Shown: positions 12,801 through 21,872 of the stretch, piece after piece
How positions within the stretch are numbered: the first letter of the stretch is position 1
How the letters are laid out: every line of letters starts with the position of its first letter
NCBI GenBank assembly: GCA_019090895.1
Contig: JAHRVB010000053.1
Span: forward strand, 1 to 64,000
Length of the DNA stretch: 64,000 bases
Source: Kangiellaceae bacterium
GTDB taxonomy: Bacteria > Pseudomonadota > Gammaproteobacteria > Enterobacterales > Kangiellaceae
Direction: 5' to 3'
Made by a program: the position numbers and the translations under genes
The notes under the pieces: model-generated
The model's input: only the letters and a program-made list of their open reading frames with translations
Told to the model about the DNA's origin: nothing
Database searches by the model: none

Positions 12801-13226
12801 ATGCCAATTACATTTCAACTTGATATAGTAAGTGCAGAGAAATCGATATTTTCCGGTACTGTTGACTCGCTGGTTGCAACTGGAGAGTTAGGTGAATTAG
12901 GAATCAGTCCTGGTCATGCACCATTATTGACATCATTAAAACCTGGAACGGTTAAAGTGACCGCTCATGATGGAAATGAGGAAACTTTCTACGTTTCTGG
13001 TGGAATGCTAGAAGTACAGCCTCACGTAACCACAATTTTGGCTGATACTGCGTCAAGAGCTGATGATGTCGATGAAGCTGCCGCAATCGCGGCAAAAGAA
13101 GCGGCGGAAGCAGCGATGGCGGATCAGAACTCTGAAATTGAATATTCAAAAGCAGCTGTTGAACTAGCAGAAGCGGTCGCTCAATTAAGAACTTTGCAGT
13201 CTATTCGTAAGAGAGCTGGTAAGTAG
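12801..13226 (+). CDS. atpC: ATP synthase F1 subunit epsilon
   Basis: Rotor subunit that couples c-ring and gamma and inhibits ATP hydrolysis. The 141 residues show the N-terminal beta-sandwich (ELGISPGHAPLLTSLKPG) and an Ala-rich two-helix C-terminal domain. It is the last gene of the operon and a terminator follows. Confidence 0.96.
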   Translation: MPITFQLDIVSAEKSIFSGTVDSLVATGELGELGISPGHAPLLTSLKPGTVKVTAHDGNEETFYVSGGMLEVQPHVTTILADTASRADDVDEAAAIAAKEAAEAAMADQNSEIEYSKAAVELAEAVAQLRTLQSIRKRAGK

Positions 13227-13252
13227 TAGGCTGTAAGAAGATATAATAAAAC

Positions 13253-13275
13253 AAGCGTCTTAGGGCGCTTTTTTT
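13253..13275 (+). terminator. Rho-independent terminator of the atp operon
   Basis: A 7-bp stem (AAGCGTC / GGCGCTT, one G-T pair) with a TTAG loop is followed by an uninterrupted T run, 26 bases after the atpC stop. Confidence 0.85.
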
Positions 13276-13387
13276 ATGTGCTCTAATAATGAAAGACTGT
13301 TTTTTTATAACCTGTAAGGGTTTATATCTAGTCCTTTACGAAGTAAAATGCACTCTTGCGCTCATCTTAAACGGAACATAGATACGA

Positions 13388-14764
13388 ATGGATATCCAAA
13401 CTATCATTCTGGCTGCTGGCAAAGGTAGCAGAATGAAATCGCAGCTTCCTAAAGTACTTCATCAAATAGCTGGTAAGCCATTAGTCCAGCATGTCATTAA
13501 TAGTTGCCAAACTCTCGGAGCTACCCACAGTCATTTAGTTATCGGGCATGGTGGGGACTTAGTCCGTGAAACTGTTAAAGGTGGCCGAATAGAATTAACC
13601 TTTGCAGAACAGATTGAACAACTCGGTACCGGTCATGCAGTGAAAATGGCACTTCCTGGTTTGAAGTCCAACTCCCCTACTCTCATCCTATATGGAGATG
13701 TGCCTCTTACTCATCACCAAACCTTGCGAGAGTTGGTTGAATTACACAATAATAATCCTTCTGGCATAGCGCTAATGACCTGTCATTTTAAAGATGCGAC
13801 CGGATATGGTCGAATTGTTAGAGACGACGATCTTAAGGTAGTGGGTATTGTTGAGCACAAGGATGCTTCGGAGCAGCAAAAACTGATCAATGAAATAAAT
13901 ACCGGAATCCTTTGCTGCAATTCTGATCAATTAACTAAATGGATTTCGCAATTAAGCAATAACAACGCACAAGGCGAATATTATCTAACCGATATTATTG
14001 CCATGGCAGTTGAAGATGGTGAAAAGGTTGAAACAGTACAACCTGATAATTTATATGAAATTGAAGGTATTAACACGTTACGTCAATTGGCAGATTTAGA
14101 GCGCGTTTGGCAACGAGAATTAGCTAATCAACTCATGGATGGTGGAGTGACATTTAGAGATCCTAATCGGTTTGACCTTCGAGGATCTTTAACCTGTGAA
14201 GAAAACGTTGTGATAGATGTGAACTGTGTAATTGAAGGGCATGTAAATCTTCTGCAAGGTGCGAAAATTGGTGCTAATGTATGTTTGAAGGACTGTACTA
14301 TTGGACCCAATACGGTAATAAAGCCCAATTCTTTGATCGAAGATACAGTCATTGAAGATGAGTGTAGTGTTGGACCTTTTGCTAGATTACGTCCTGGCAC
14401 TGTGATGAAGTCTGATTCTCACGTCGGTAATTTTGTAGAAGTCAAAAAGTCGATTATTGGGAAAGGTTCTAAAGCGGGGCATCTATCGTATATTGGCGAT
14501 TGTGAAGTTGGTAAAAACGTAAATATCGGGGCAGGAACTATTACATGTAATTATGATGGCGCTAACAAGCATAAAACGATCATCGAAGATGATGCTTTTA
14601 TTGGGTCTGACTCTCAATTGGTTGCCCCGGTAAGAATAGGTAAAGGCGCAACCGTTGGCGCAGGAACAACCGTTACATCTGATGTATCGGCAGAATCCTT
14701 AACTATTTCAAGAGTAAAACAGAAACAAATTGAATCCTGGGAACGACCCCAGAAAAAGAAATAA
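13388..14764 (+). CDS. glmU: Bifunctional UDP-GlcNAc pyrophosphorylase / glucosamine-1-phosphate acetyltransferase
   Basis: Makes UDP-N-acetylglucosamine for peptidoglycan and LPS from glucosamine-1-phosphate. The N-terminal nucleotidyltransferase domain shows LAAGKGSRMKSQLPKVLH and YGDVPL. From about residue 250 the left-handed beta-helix acetyltransferase domain shows hexapeptide repeats, RLRPGT, HVGNFVEVKKS and GAGTITCNYDG. The 458 residues match the family. glmS follows after 16 bases, so both steps of the pathway are co-expressed. Confidence 0.97.
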   Translation: MDIQTIILAAGKGSRMKSQLPKVLHQIAGKPLVQHVINSCQTLGATHSHLVIGHGGDLVRETVKGGRIELTFAEQIEQLGTGHAVKMALPGLKSNSPTLILYGDVPLTHHQTLRELVELHNNNPSGIALMTCHFKDATGYGRIVRDDDLKVVGIVEHKDASEQQKLINEINTGILCCNSDQLTKWISQLSNNNAQGEYYLTDIIAMAVEDGEKVETVQPDNLYEIEGINTLRQLADLERVWQRELANQLMDGGVTFRDPNRFDLRGSLTCEENVVIDVNCVIEGHVNLLQGAKIGANVCLKDCTIGPNTVIKPNSLIEDTVIEDECSVGPFARLRPGTVMKSDSHVGNFVEVKKSIIGKGSKAGHLSYIGDCEVGKNVNIGAGTITCNYDGANKHKTIIEDDAFIGSDSQLVAPVRIGKGATVGAGTTVTSDVSAESLTISRVKQKQIESWERPQKKK

Positions 14765-14780
14765 CTGGAGCTTTAATTAG

Positions 14781-16613
14781 ATGTGCGGAATCGTTGGTGC
14801 AGTTGCACAAAGAAATATTGCAGAAATATTAATCGAGGGTCTAAAACGGTTAGAGTATCGTGGTTATGACTCTGCTGGTATAGCCGTTATTTCTGAAAAT
14901 AAAATATCAAGACTTCGGCGAGTTGGGAAAGTTTCCGAACTACAAAAAGCCGCGGACGAAAACCCAATTGATGGGAATATTGGTATCGCACATACGCGTT
15001 GGGCTACCCATGGAGAGCCGAACGAATCGAATGCCCATCCTCATTTCTCAAATGACACCATCGCTGTAGTACATAACGGTATTATCGAAAATCATGAAAC
15101 TCTACGAGACCAATTGAAAGAGCAAGGTTATGTCTTTACCTCAGAGACAGACACTGAAGTCATGGCACACTTAATCGAAAGAGAAAGAAAAACAACTGAA
15201 TCTTTATTAGACGCAGTGCTTAAGGCAACCAAATTACTTGAAGGTGCGTATGGGACGGTTGTGATGGAGTTAGATAATCCCGACTGTTTGGTAGTCGCAC
15301 GGTCAGGTAGTCCTCTTGTCTTAGGAAAAGGCATTGGCGAAATGTTCATTGCTTCGGACCAATTAGCCCTACTTCCCGTTACGCGCCAGTTTATGTTCCT
15401 TGAAGAGGGCGAAGTAGCAGAAGTGACTCGCCGTTCGATTCGCATTCTTTCGCCAGAAGGTGAGCCAATTGAACGAGCTTTTGAAGAAACCAAAGTTCAA
15501 CACGATGCCGGAGATAAAGGGCGTTTCCGTCACTTTATGATGAAAGAAATCTATGAACAGCCTGATTCTATCAATAGTACGTTAGAAGGTCGTCTTGCTC
15601 AAGACACTGTTATTATTGAATCTTTTGGTAATAAAGCACCTGAATTACTCGATAAAGTCGAATTTGTTCAAGTCATTGCTTGTGGTACTAGTTACCATTC
15701 CGCAATGGTCTCAAAGTACTGGATTGAGTCAATAGTTGGTATACCTTGCCAAGTCGAAATCGCGAGTGAATATCGATACCGAAAAACTGTTGTTTTACCT
15801 AATTCACTGTTTATTAGTATTTCCCAGTCGGGAGAAACCGCGGATACCTTAGCTGCTCTAAGAATAGCTAAACAACAAGGTTTCTTAGCTAGCCTAACAA
15901 TATGTAATGTGCCTGGTTCATCTTTAGTTAGAGAATCCGATATGGCATTTATGACGCGTGCCGGTGCTGAAATTGGAGTCGCTTCTACCAAAGCATTCAC
16001 TACTCAGCTCACAGGATTATTAATGTTGGCCACTGCGCTTGCACAAACGAAAAAGTCGTTACCTTCTGAAGAAATTTCAAAAATCGTACATGAGCTAAGA
16101 TCGTTACCTAACGATATAAACCATGCGCTTGAAATGGATACCACCATTGAACTAATGGCTGAAGAGTTTAGTGAAAAAGAGCATTGTTTATTTCTTGGGC
16201 GTGGAGAACAATATCCGATAGCAATGGAAGGCGCGCTCAAGTTAAAAGAGATCTCGTACATTCATGCAGAAGCGTATGCAGCAGGAGAGCTTAAACACGG
16301 ACCCCTCGCTCTTATCGATCAAGATATGCCAGTAGTGGTAGTTGCGCCAAATAATGAACTTATTGAAAAATTGAAATCTAATATGGAAGAGGTTCGCGCT
16401 CGAGGTGGTCAGTTGTATGTGTTTGCTGATAATGAAAGTGAAATAGTTGAAAATAAAGGTATCAAACTAGTGCATTGTAATATCAAAGGTAAATACACAG
16501 CTCCAATTGTATTTACTGTTCCCCTACAGCTGCTGTCTTATCATGTGGCAGTAATAAAGGGTACCGATGTCGATCAACCCCGTAATCTCGCTAAATCTGT
16601 TACTGTTGAGTAA
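14781..16613 (+). CDS. glmS: Glutamine-fructose-6-phosphate aminotransferase (isomerizing)
   Basis: First committed step of amino-sugar synthesis: fructose-6-P plus glutamine gives glucosamine-6-P. The 610-residue protein begins MCGIVG, where Cys2 is the glutaminase nucleophile, and continues with [11 protein letters not shown] and HTRWATHG. Two SIS domains follow ([39 protein letters not shown]), and it ends [11 protein letters not shown]. No glmS ribozyme is visible upstream, consistent with a proteobacterium. Confidence 0.98.
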   Translation: MCGIVGAVAQRNIAEILIEGLKRLEYRGYDSAGIAVISENKISRLRRVGKVSELQKAADENPIDGNIGIAHTRWATHGEPNESNAHPHFSNDTIAVVHNGIIENHETLRDQLKEQGYVFTSETDTEVMAHLIERERKTTESLLDAVLKATKLLEGAYGTVVMELDNPDCLVVARSGSPLVLGKGIGEMFIASDQLALLPVTRQFMFLEEGEVAEVTRRSIRILSPEGEPIERAFEETKVQHDAGDKGRFRHFMMKEIYEQPDSINSTLEGRLAQDTVIIESFGNKAPELLDKVEFVQVIACGTSYHSAMVSKYWIESIVGIPCQVEIASEYRYRKTVVLPNSLFISISQSGETADTLAALRIAKQQGFLASLTICNVPGSSLVRESDMAFMTRAGAEIGVASTKAFTTQLTGLLMLATALAQTKKSLPSEEISKIVHELRSLPNDINHALEMDTTIELMAEEFSEKEHCLFLGRGEQYPIAMEGALKLKEISYIHAEAYAAGELKHGPLALIDQDMPVVVVAPNNELIEKLKSNMEEVRARGGQLYVFADNESEIVENKGIKLVHCNIKGKYTAPIVFTVPLQLLSYHVAVIKGTDVDQPRNLAKSVTVE

Positions 16614-16679
16614 CGTAAGTAATTTGTAATCATCTAAACGAATATCCATTTGGTATTCAGTGCAAATAATGAGGAAGTT

Positions 16680-17297
16680 ATGAAAACTAAGTTTTATCTA
16701 TTTTTATCTCTACTACTGACTACGATTATATCCGTCACTAATTCAATTGCAGAGGTTCGTCCATTAGTGGAGGGAAGTGACTATGAAGTCATGACAGCTA
16801 AGGGCACCAAACAAGCAGAAGCACTCGAGTTTTTTAGTTATGCATGTGGCGCTTGTTATAGTATGGAGTCGTTCGTTAACCAATTCAAAAAAAATAACGC
16901 TAATATAAAAATAGTGCCCGTTCCAACTGATTTGGGTCATCCTCAATGGACTATTTACGTAAAGGCCTATTATCTAGGTGAACTATTGAAAGTTCTCGAT
17001 AAAAGTCACACAAAGCTTTTCCATCAAATTAATATAGAAAAAAAGCACATTACCAGCGAAGAAAAGCTAAAAGCCTTTTTCGTCGATCTCGGTGTTGATT
17101 CTGCTAAGTATGACGCGGCTAACAAATCATTTACTTTAGATAGTAAGTTGCGAAAAGCAAAGCAGTTAACCAGTAAGTTCAAAATTTCTGGAACACCGAC
17201 TTTCGTTGCTAACCGGAAGTTTAGACTGAACAATCAAGCCTTAGAGTCGACAGAAATGATCGAAAAAGCGTTGAAAGACCTCACCCAAGCAGATTAA
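16680..17297 (+). CDS. DsbA-family periplasmic thiol:disulfide oxidoreductase with atypical CGAC active site
   Basis: Secreted thioredoxin-fold protein of 205 residues: signal peptide about 1-24 (cleavage near SIA-EV), the active site FSYACGACYSME with cysteines at 56 and 59, the inserted helical domain, and the cis-Pro loop SGTPTFV. It is likely a disulfide donor for secreted proteins. Classical DsbA has CPHC; the CGAC dipeptide here should alter redox potential and is unusual. The ATG at 16680 has a GAGGAAG site; an upstream TTG-type start would place residues before the signal peptide. A second DsbA-like protein with CPHC lies at 24835-25539. Confidence 0.85.
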   Translation: MKTKFYLFLSLLLTTIISVTNSIAEVRPLVEGSDYEVMTAKGTKQAEALEFFSYACGACYSMESFVNQFKKNNANIKIVPVPTDLGHPQWTIYVKAYYLGELLKVLDKSHTKLFHQINIEKKHITSEEKLKAFFVDLGVDSAKYDAANKSFTLDSKLRKAKQLTSKFKISGTPTFVANRKFRLNNQALESTEMIEKALKDLTQAD

Positions 17298-17307
17298 ATG
17301 ACTATAA

Positions 17308-17333
17308 CGGCTTAGTTCCTGCGCACTAAGCCG
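17308..17333 (+). terminator. Hairpin after the dsbA-like gene
   Basis: A perfect 9-bp stem (CGGCTTAGT / ACTAAGCCG) with an 8-base loop lies 10 bases after the stop. There is no T run (a CCCTCCT stretch follows), so it is a terminator-like or 3'-end-protecting hairpin. Confidence 0.45.
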
Positions 17334-17478
17334 CCCTCCTCGCAAAATACTAACTTTCTAATCAATTCGAATTCTAGACATAATTTCTTACAACGGAGAA
17401 CAGGCAGCGTTAGAACTTTATCGCTAATCTTGTCGACTTATAGAAAAACATAAGTTGTGTACATTCTGGAGATAAAAA

Positions 17479-18246
17479 TTGAAGAAAATTATAGTTGCCG
17501 CTACCCTTTGTTTTTCGAGCTTTACTTTATTTGCCCATAATCAGATTTGTGAATATAGTTTGGATTACGACATTAATATCAGTGAATCAAAAATAAGTTT
17601 CACTAATGATTCGCTTAAAGACATCATTTTCCATAAAGACCGACTAGTAATTGGTGGAAAGCAAGCCTCACTTAACCGAAAACAACTTAAAAACAGCCTA
17701 AAATTTCAAAGAAAGACTCGAGAGTTGGTGCCAAAAATAGCCGAAATAGCCCTCGAAGGCGCTGGAATAGGGGTTAAAGCTGCTACTCTTGCTGTAACGG
17801 CACTTTTTGGAAACGACCTTGAAATAAAGGAAGATCTACTCCAACCAATTGAGTCTATATCAAATAAGATTAAAGCTAATATCAACGACAAAATGATTAA
17901 TGTAAACACTATTGAGACCTCCTTGGATACTGAGTTGGAAAAAGAGATAGAAAACTTAGTAGCAAAAGCTTTGAGTAAATACTCAGGAAAAGTAATTGGC
18001 CAAATCCTCTCTACCTTATTTTCGGGTGATGAAGAGGAAATTAAAGATTTTGAATTCAGAATGGAGAACTTAGAACACGATATCGAAACCTATGTAGAAT
18101 CTCAGGCAGATGAGCTAGAAGATAAAGCCGAAGAATTATGCCAACAAATCGAGTTATTATCTGAAATCGATCAAAAGTTAATCGGTGTGGAAGGATACCC
18201 TAAAAGCGGGATCATCCTAGCCAATGCTAGTTTTGATGCCGAGTAA
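17479..18246 (+). CDS. Secreted DUF2884/YggN-like protein
   Basis: A 255-residue exported protein of unknown function. The signal peptide covers about 1-19 (ending LFA-HN). The early strand CEYSLDYDINIS and the pattern in which a nucleotide-like N-terminal beta region is followed by long acidic helices resemble the DUF2884 (E. coli YggN) family; this is recognition by pattern and is moderately sure. Helices from about 75 on are rich in Glu and Lys and may form coiled coil. The start is TTG at 17479 with GGAGAT upstream. It stands alone. Confidence 0.6.
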   Translation: MKKIIVAATLCFSSFTLFAHNQICEYSLDYDINISESKISFTNDSLKDIIFHKDRLVIGGKQASLNRKQLKNSLKFQRKTRELVPKIAEIALEGAGIGVKAATLAVTALFGNDLEIKEDLLQPIESISNKIKANINDKMINVNTIETSLDTELEKEIENLVAKALSKYSGKVIGQILSTLFSGDEEEIKDFEFRMENLEHDIETYVESQADELEDKAEELCQQIELLSEIDQKLIGVEGYPKSGIILANASFDAE

Positions 18247-18599
18247 CTCAAAACGCAAAAGACTTAACGATCGAGCCCCTACCAATGTCGCTGGCTATCC
18301 ATGCAGAAGTTTCTGCTGGATGGCTCCGAGCGCTGTTTACTCCATTGTCCCGAGTAACTAATTACTACGAACCGATATAACCTTTTTATCTAATAGAAAG
18401 ACTACATCCTTGTTTTTTAATCTATTTTTCAATGAGTGATGAAAGTCTCAACTTAATTAAAACTTGCAATTGAAATACCGTTATTTTATAACGGAACCTA
18501 TCTGCACCGTCCGTTAATCATATAAGAGACATTCTGAAGTCCTGCGGTGTGGACAAAGATGTAAAACAATAACTAACTATCGAAAACAGGAAATTACAC
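18247..18599. other. Intergenic region before the TonB receptor, with hairpin and inverted repeat
   Basis: A 353-base gap. It holds a strong imperfect hairpin at 18296-18321 (GCAGAA-GT-TTCTGC core extended by ATCCA/TGGAT with one bulged T) and a 7-bp inverted repeat CCGTTAT/ATAACGG at 18478-18494 with a 3-base spacer. The second could be an operator for the receptor gene; the first lacks a T run. No coding sequence is seen. Confidence 0.45.
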
Positions 18600-21158
18600 A
18601 TGACAAACAATTTTAAAGTAAAAAGCTTGATTCTGGCGATGGGAGTGACGTTAATGTCTGCTCCTGTCTATGCAGAAGATGAAGCGGCTGCTGAAGACGA
18701 AGGCCAAGTAATGGTTGTCGTTGGATCGCGTGCTGCTCCTCGTTCTGTTGGTGATTCTCCAGTACCTGTCGATGTTATTTCAGCAGAAGAAATGATGGCA
18801 AATGGTACGTCCGACATGACCTCACTTTTGGCTCAAGTAGCACCTTCTTTTAATGTTGGCGCTCAGCCAATTTCAGATGCAGCTACAATGGTTCGTCCAG
18901 CGAACCTACGTGGACTCTCACCTGATTCAACATTAGTACTGGTAAACGGTAAGAGAAGACATCGTTCTGCTGTTATCGCTTTCTTAGGTGGTGGTATTTC
19001 AGATGGTGCACAAGGTCCTGATATTGCAGTAATTCCTGCAATTGCGCTTAAACAAGTAGAAGTTCTTCGTGATGGTGCATCGGCACAATATGGTTCTGAT
19101 GCAATTGCTGGAGTAATCAACTTCGTACTAAAAGACAACAGTGACAGCGGTGTGTTAGAGGTGAAAGCGGGAGAATACGCTGAAGGTGACGGTGACCAGT
19201 TGACTATTGCTGGAAATATAGGAATGCCTTTAACTGAAAGAGGTTTTGCAAGCTTTAGCTTTGAGTTTAACGAGCAAGATGCTACAAGCAGAAGCGTGCA
19301 ACGTGATGATGCAGCGGCTTTTGCCGCAGCCGGTTTACCGGTAGCAGATCCAGCGCAAATTTGGGGTGCGCCAGAAATTAAAGACGACATGAAATTATTT
19401 ATGAATGTCGGTTTGGAACTGGATAATAATAGCGAAGCTTATATGTTTGGTAACTGGGCAGAACGTGAAGTTGACGGTGGTTTCTTCTTCCGTAATCCTA
19501 ATACACGTTCAGGCGTATTCGGTGGACCAGGTGTAGTTGAAACTGATGGTTCTACAACGCCTACTATTTTAGTCGGAGATTTAACGCCGGGTGCACAAGA
19601 CAATTCAGCTTGTCCAATTGTTCGTATTGACGCAAATGGTGTGCCGGATGCAACAGCTTTAGGTTCTTTAGAAGCAGCTAACTGTTTCGCATTTAACTTA
19701 ATGTTCCCAGGTGGTTTCACACCAAGATTTGGTGGTGACGTAACTGACGTTTCTATCGTTATGGGGACTCGTGGTGAGTATTCTGACGGTACTACTTACG
19801 ATTTCAGTGCTGGTGTAGGCCAAAATCAAGCGGACTTCCGTATTCGTAATACAATTAACGCTAATTTAGGACCACTTACGCCGACTGAATTTGAGCCTGG
19901 TTCATACACTCAATTAGAAAAATCAGCCAATGCGGATTTCTCCAAAGATCTCGAAACAGATATGTCTTCTTTAACTGTTTCATACGGTTTTGAGTTCCGA
20001 GAAGAATCGTTTGAAATCACAAACGGTGATTCAGCTTCTTTTACTAATACGTTAGGCACAGATGTTGATTTAGCGGTTCAAGGATTTAGTTTGGGATCAA
20101 ACGGTTTTCAAGGGTTTAATCCTTCAATTGCCGGTGTATTCTCTCGTCGTAGTAAAGGTGCTTATTTTGACGCAGAATCATATGTTACTGATAGCTTCAT
20201 GGTTGACTTTGCTGCTCGTTATGAAGATTTCTCTGATTTTGGTTCGACGTTTGATTGGAAATTGTCTACAAAATTCGACATCACTGATGACTTAGCGATC
20301 CGTGGCTCAGTAAGCACTGGTTTCAGAGCGCCAACGATTGGTCAATCAAGTGTTAGAAACGTGAGTACAAGTTTCAGTCCATCAGGTGGTTTGCAAGAAA
20401 TTGCAACAGTACCTCCAACATCGGATACTGGTATATTACTAGGTGGTAAAGCACTTCAACCTGAAGAGTCAGAAAGTTTCACGCTTGGTGCTGTTTATCA
20501 AAATGGTGATTTCTTTTTAACCGTTGATTACTTTGATATCTCAGTTGATGGACGAATCAGTCAAACATCTGACATCGCTCTCGATGATGCAGACAGAGCG
20601 TTCTTAGTGGCAAATGGTAACCCTGACGCAATCAATTTGTCGGCAATCCGTTATTTCACCAACGATTTTGACACCAGTACTCGTGGTGTTGACCTTGTAG
20701 CCAATTATTCTCACGAATTAGGTGCGGGTGATCTTAAGTACTCTTTCACTTATAACTGGACTGATACTGAAGTTGTTTCTTCGGGAGAGTTTGTTGGAGA
20801 AGGGAAAATTGTTCAGTTAGAGCAGAATCTGCCAAACAATCGAGCTAACTTTTCTATTAACTATAGCCAAGACGATTGGAGACTAGTAACAAAAGCAAGT
20901 TATTACGGTTCATTCACGGAACTGCATTTAGATAGTTTGTCTCTTCCTATTTTTGCTGGGAATACGATTCTATTAGATGCAGAGTTTGCTTATGACGTGA
21001 GTGAGAGTTTGACACTGGCTTTAGGTTCTAACAATTTGTTAGATGAATACCCAGACGAAAACCCGCATCAAGGTGGTTGGGGAGCTAAATACCCTACTAC
21101 TTCTCCATTCGGGTTTAACGGTCGTTTTGTATATGGTAAGGCAACTTACAGATTTTAA
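18600..21158 (+). CDS. TonB-dependent outer-membrane receptor
   Basis: An 852-residue receptor. The signal peptide ends near VYA-EDE. The N-terminal plug domain shows VDVISAEEM, LRGLSPDSTLVLVNGKRRH and LRDGASAQYGSDAIAGVINF, followed by a long beta-barrel with aromatic and acidic alternation and a C-terminal Phe (YGKATYRF), the Omp sorting signal. Sequence of this type belongs to the large receptor family of marine gammaproteobacteria that takes up carbohydrates, peptides or siderophores; the substrate cannot be read here. It is monocistronic, with its own terminator. Confidence 0.92.
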   Translation: MTNNFKVKSLILAMGVTLMSAPVYAEDEAAAEDEGQVMVVVGSRAAPRSVGDSPVPVDVISAEEMMANGTSDMTSLLAQVAPSFNVGAQPISDAATMVRPANLRGLSPDSTLVLVNGKRRHRSAVIAFLGGGISDGAQGPDIAVIPAIALKQVEVLRDGASAQYGSDAIAGVINFVLKDNSDSGVLEVKAGEYAEGDGDQLTIAGNIGMPLTERGFASFSFEFNEQDATSRSVQRDDAAAFAAAGLPVADPAQIWGAPEIKDDMKLFMNVGLELDNNSEAYMFGNWAEREVDGGFFFRNPNTRSGVFGGPGVVETDGSTTPTILVGDLTPGAQDNSACPIVRIDANGVPDATALGSLEAANCFAFNLMFPGGFTPRFGGDVTDVSIVMGTRGEYSDGTTYDFSAGVGQNQADFRIRNTINANLGPLTPTEFEPGSYTQLEKSANADFSKDLETDMSSLTVSYGFEFREESFEITNGDSASFTNTLGTDVDLAVQGFSLGSNGFQGFNPSIAGVFSRRSKGAYFDAESYVTDSFMVDFAARYEDFSDFGSTFDWKLSTKFDITDDLAIRGSVSTGFRAPTIGQSSVRNVSTSFSPSGGLQEIATVPPTSDTGILLGGKALQPEESESFTLGAVYQNGDFFLTVDYFDISVDGRISQTSDIALDDADRAFLVANGNPDAINLSAIRYFTNDFDTSTRGVDLVANYSHELGAGDLKYSFTYNWTDTEVVSSGEFVGEGKIVQLEQNLPNNRANFSINYSQDDWRLVTKASYYGSFTELHLDSLSLPIFAGNTILLDAEFAYDVSESLTLALGSNNLLDEYPDENPHQGGWGAKYPTTSPFGFNGRFVYGKATYRF

Positions 21159-21176
21159 TATATAAAATATACCAAT

Positions 21177-21206
21177 AAAAAATCCAGCTTCGGCTGGATT
21201 TTTTAT
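21177..21206. terminator. Bidirectional rho-independent terminator
   Basis: An 8-bp perfect stem (AATCCAGC / GCTGGATT) with the stable TTCG loop at 21189-21192 is flanked by A-runs on the left and T-runs on the right. It serves the receptor gene on the plus strand and the PLA2-like gene on the minus strand. The stop codon of the minus-strand gene (21203-21205) sits in its tail. Confidence 0.85.
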
Positions 21207-21652
21207 TTCTGGGGGTTAATATCTGAGTTTGATAGGTAAACACTCCACGCGTGTTCGATTTGATTTTCTTCCTCGATTGTCAACTTACCGTACGTTTTGG
21301 GGAATTTCCAACCATAGCCCCAACGAAAACTAGTTGGCCAATAGGGAGACCCACCCACTCTTACCCCCGTAAGCATTAATTTGGCAATTTCTGGGTTTCC
21401 AGTGTTAGCGACGCAAGATTTCAGAGCCTTATCGGAATCCAACCTTTGTTGTCTAGTTCCACCTTGCCAATAGGCTTTATCATGTATCTGACAACATTTA
21501 AGCCATAAGTTTTTTTGTTTTAACGTGCCGTTAGGAAACGAAGAACATCCATCACTGGTAAAAGGTGCTAATTCAGAACCTAATATAGGTTGAGGAGATA
21601 ATGACAGAATAGTACAAGATACGGTGAGGTATAGAAGGCATGAAAGTCTCAA
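21203..21652 (-). CDS. Secreted phospholipase-A2-like protein
   Basis: A 149-residue exported protein: signal peptide about 1-25 (ILG-SE), then a Cys-rich segment DGCSSFPNG and the motif WLKCCQIHDKAYWQGG. The C-C-x2-H-D pattern is that of the PLA2 catalytic helix (His-Asp), and further blocks VRVGGSPYWPTSFRWGYGW are shared by a family of small proteobacterial proteins. The calcium loop is not obvious, so enzymatic activity is uncertain. The start is TTG at 21652 with an AAGGAAA site. It is convergent with the TonB receptor. Confidence 0.6.
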   Translation of the reverse strand: MRLSCLLYLTVSCTILSLSPQPILGSELAPFTSDGCSSFPNGTLKQKNLWLKCCQIHDKAYWQGGTRQQRLDSDKALKSCVANTGNPEIAKLMLTGVRVGGSPYWPTSFRWGYGWKFPKTYGKLTIEEENQIEHAWSVYLSNSDINPQK

Positions 21653-21872
21653 ACAGGGTTTCCTTTAAAGTGGCTAGACGCTTACTTAATAAGAGATTCA
21701 CCTTTCAATCTGAAACTCGCAAGTAGTGCAGTTTTAAAACTGTGTATTTTTAGTTCACTTACTTGATGCTCACATCGATGAGTGACTCTTAATACAAGGT
21801 CGGCCCGTCAGATCAATCTGAAATAAGAACGTTAATCTGACAGTCTATACCCATTTCATAAAAAGGCTGCTT
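21653..21872. other. Intergenic gap
   Basis: About 220 bases between two minus-strand genes. No coding sequence or clear hairpin was recognised. Confidence 0.4.

Noticed and set aside
14765-14780. glmS ribozyme upstream of glmS
   Set aside because: The gap to glmU is only 16 bases, so no ribozyme fits; this element is found mainly in Firmicutes.
18863-19390. 175-codon open frame on the minus strand inside the TonB receptor gene
   Set aside because: It is fully antisense to a receptor with clear plug-domain motifs, has no ribosome site and no recognisable domain. Codon composition explains it.
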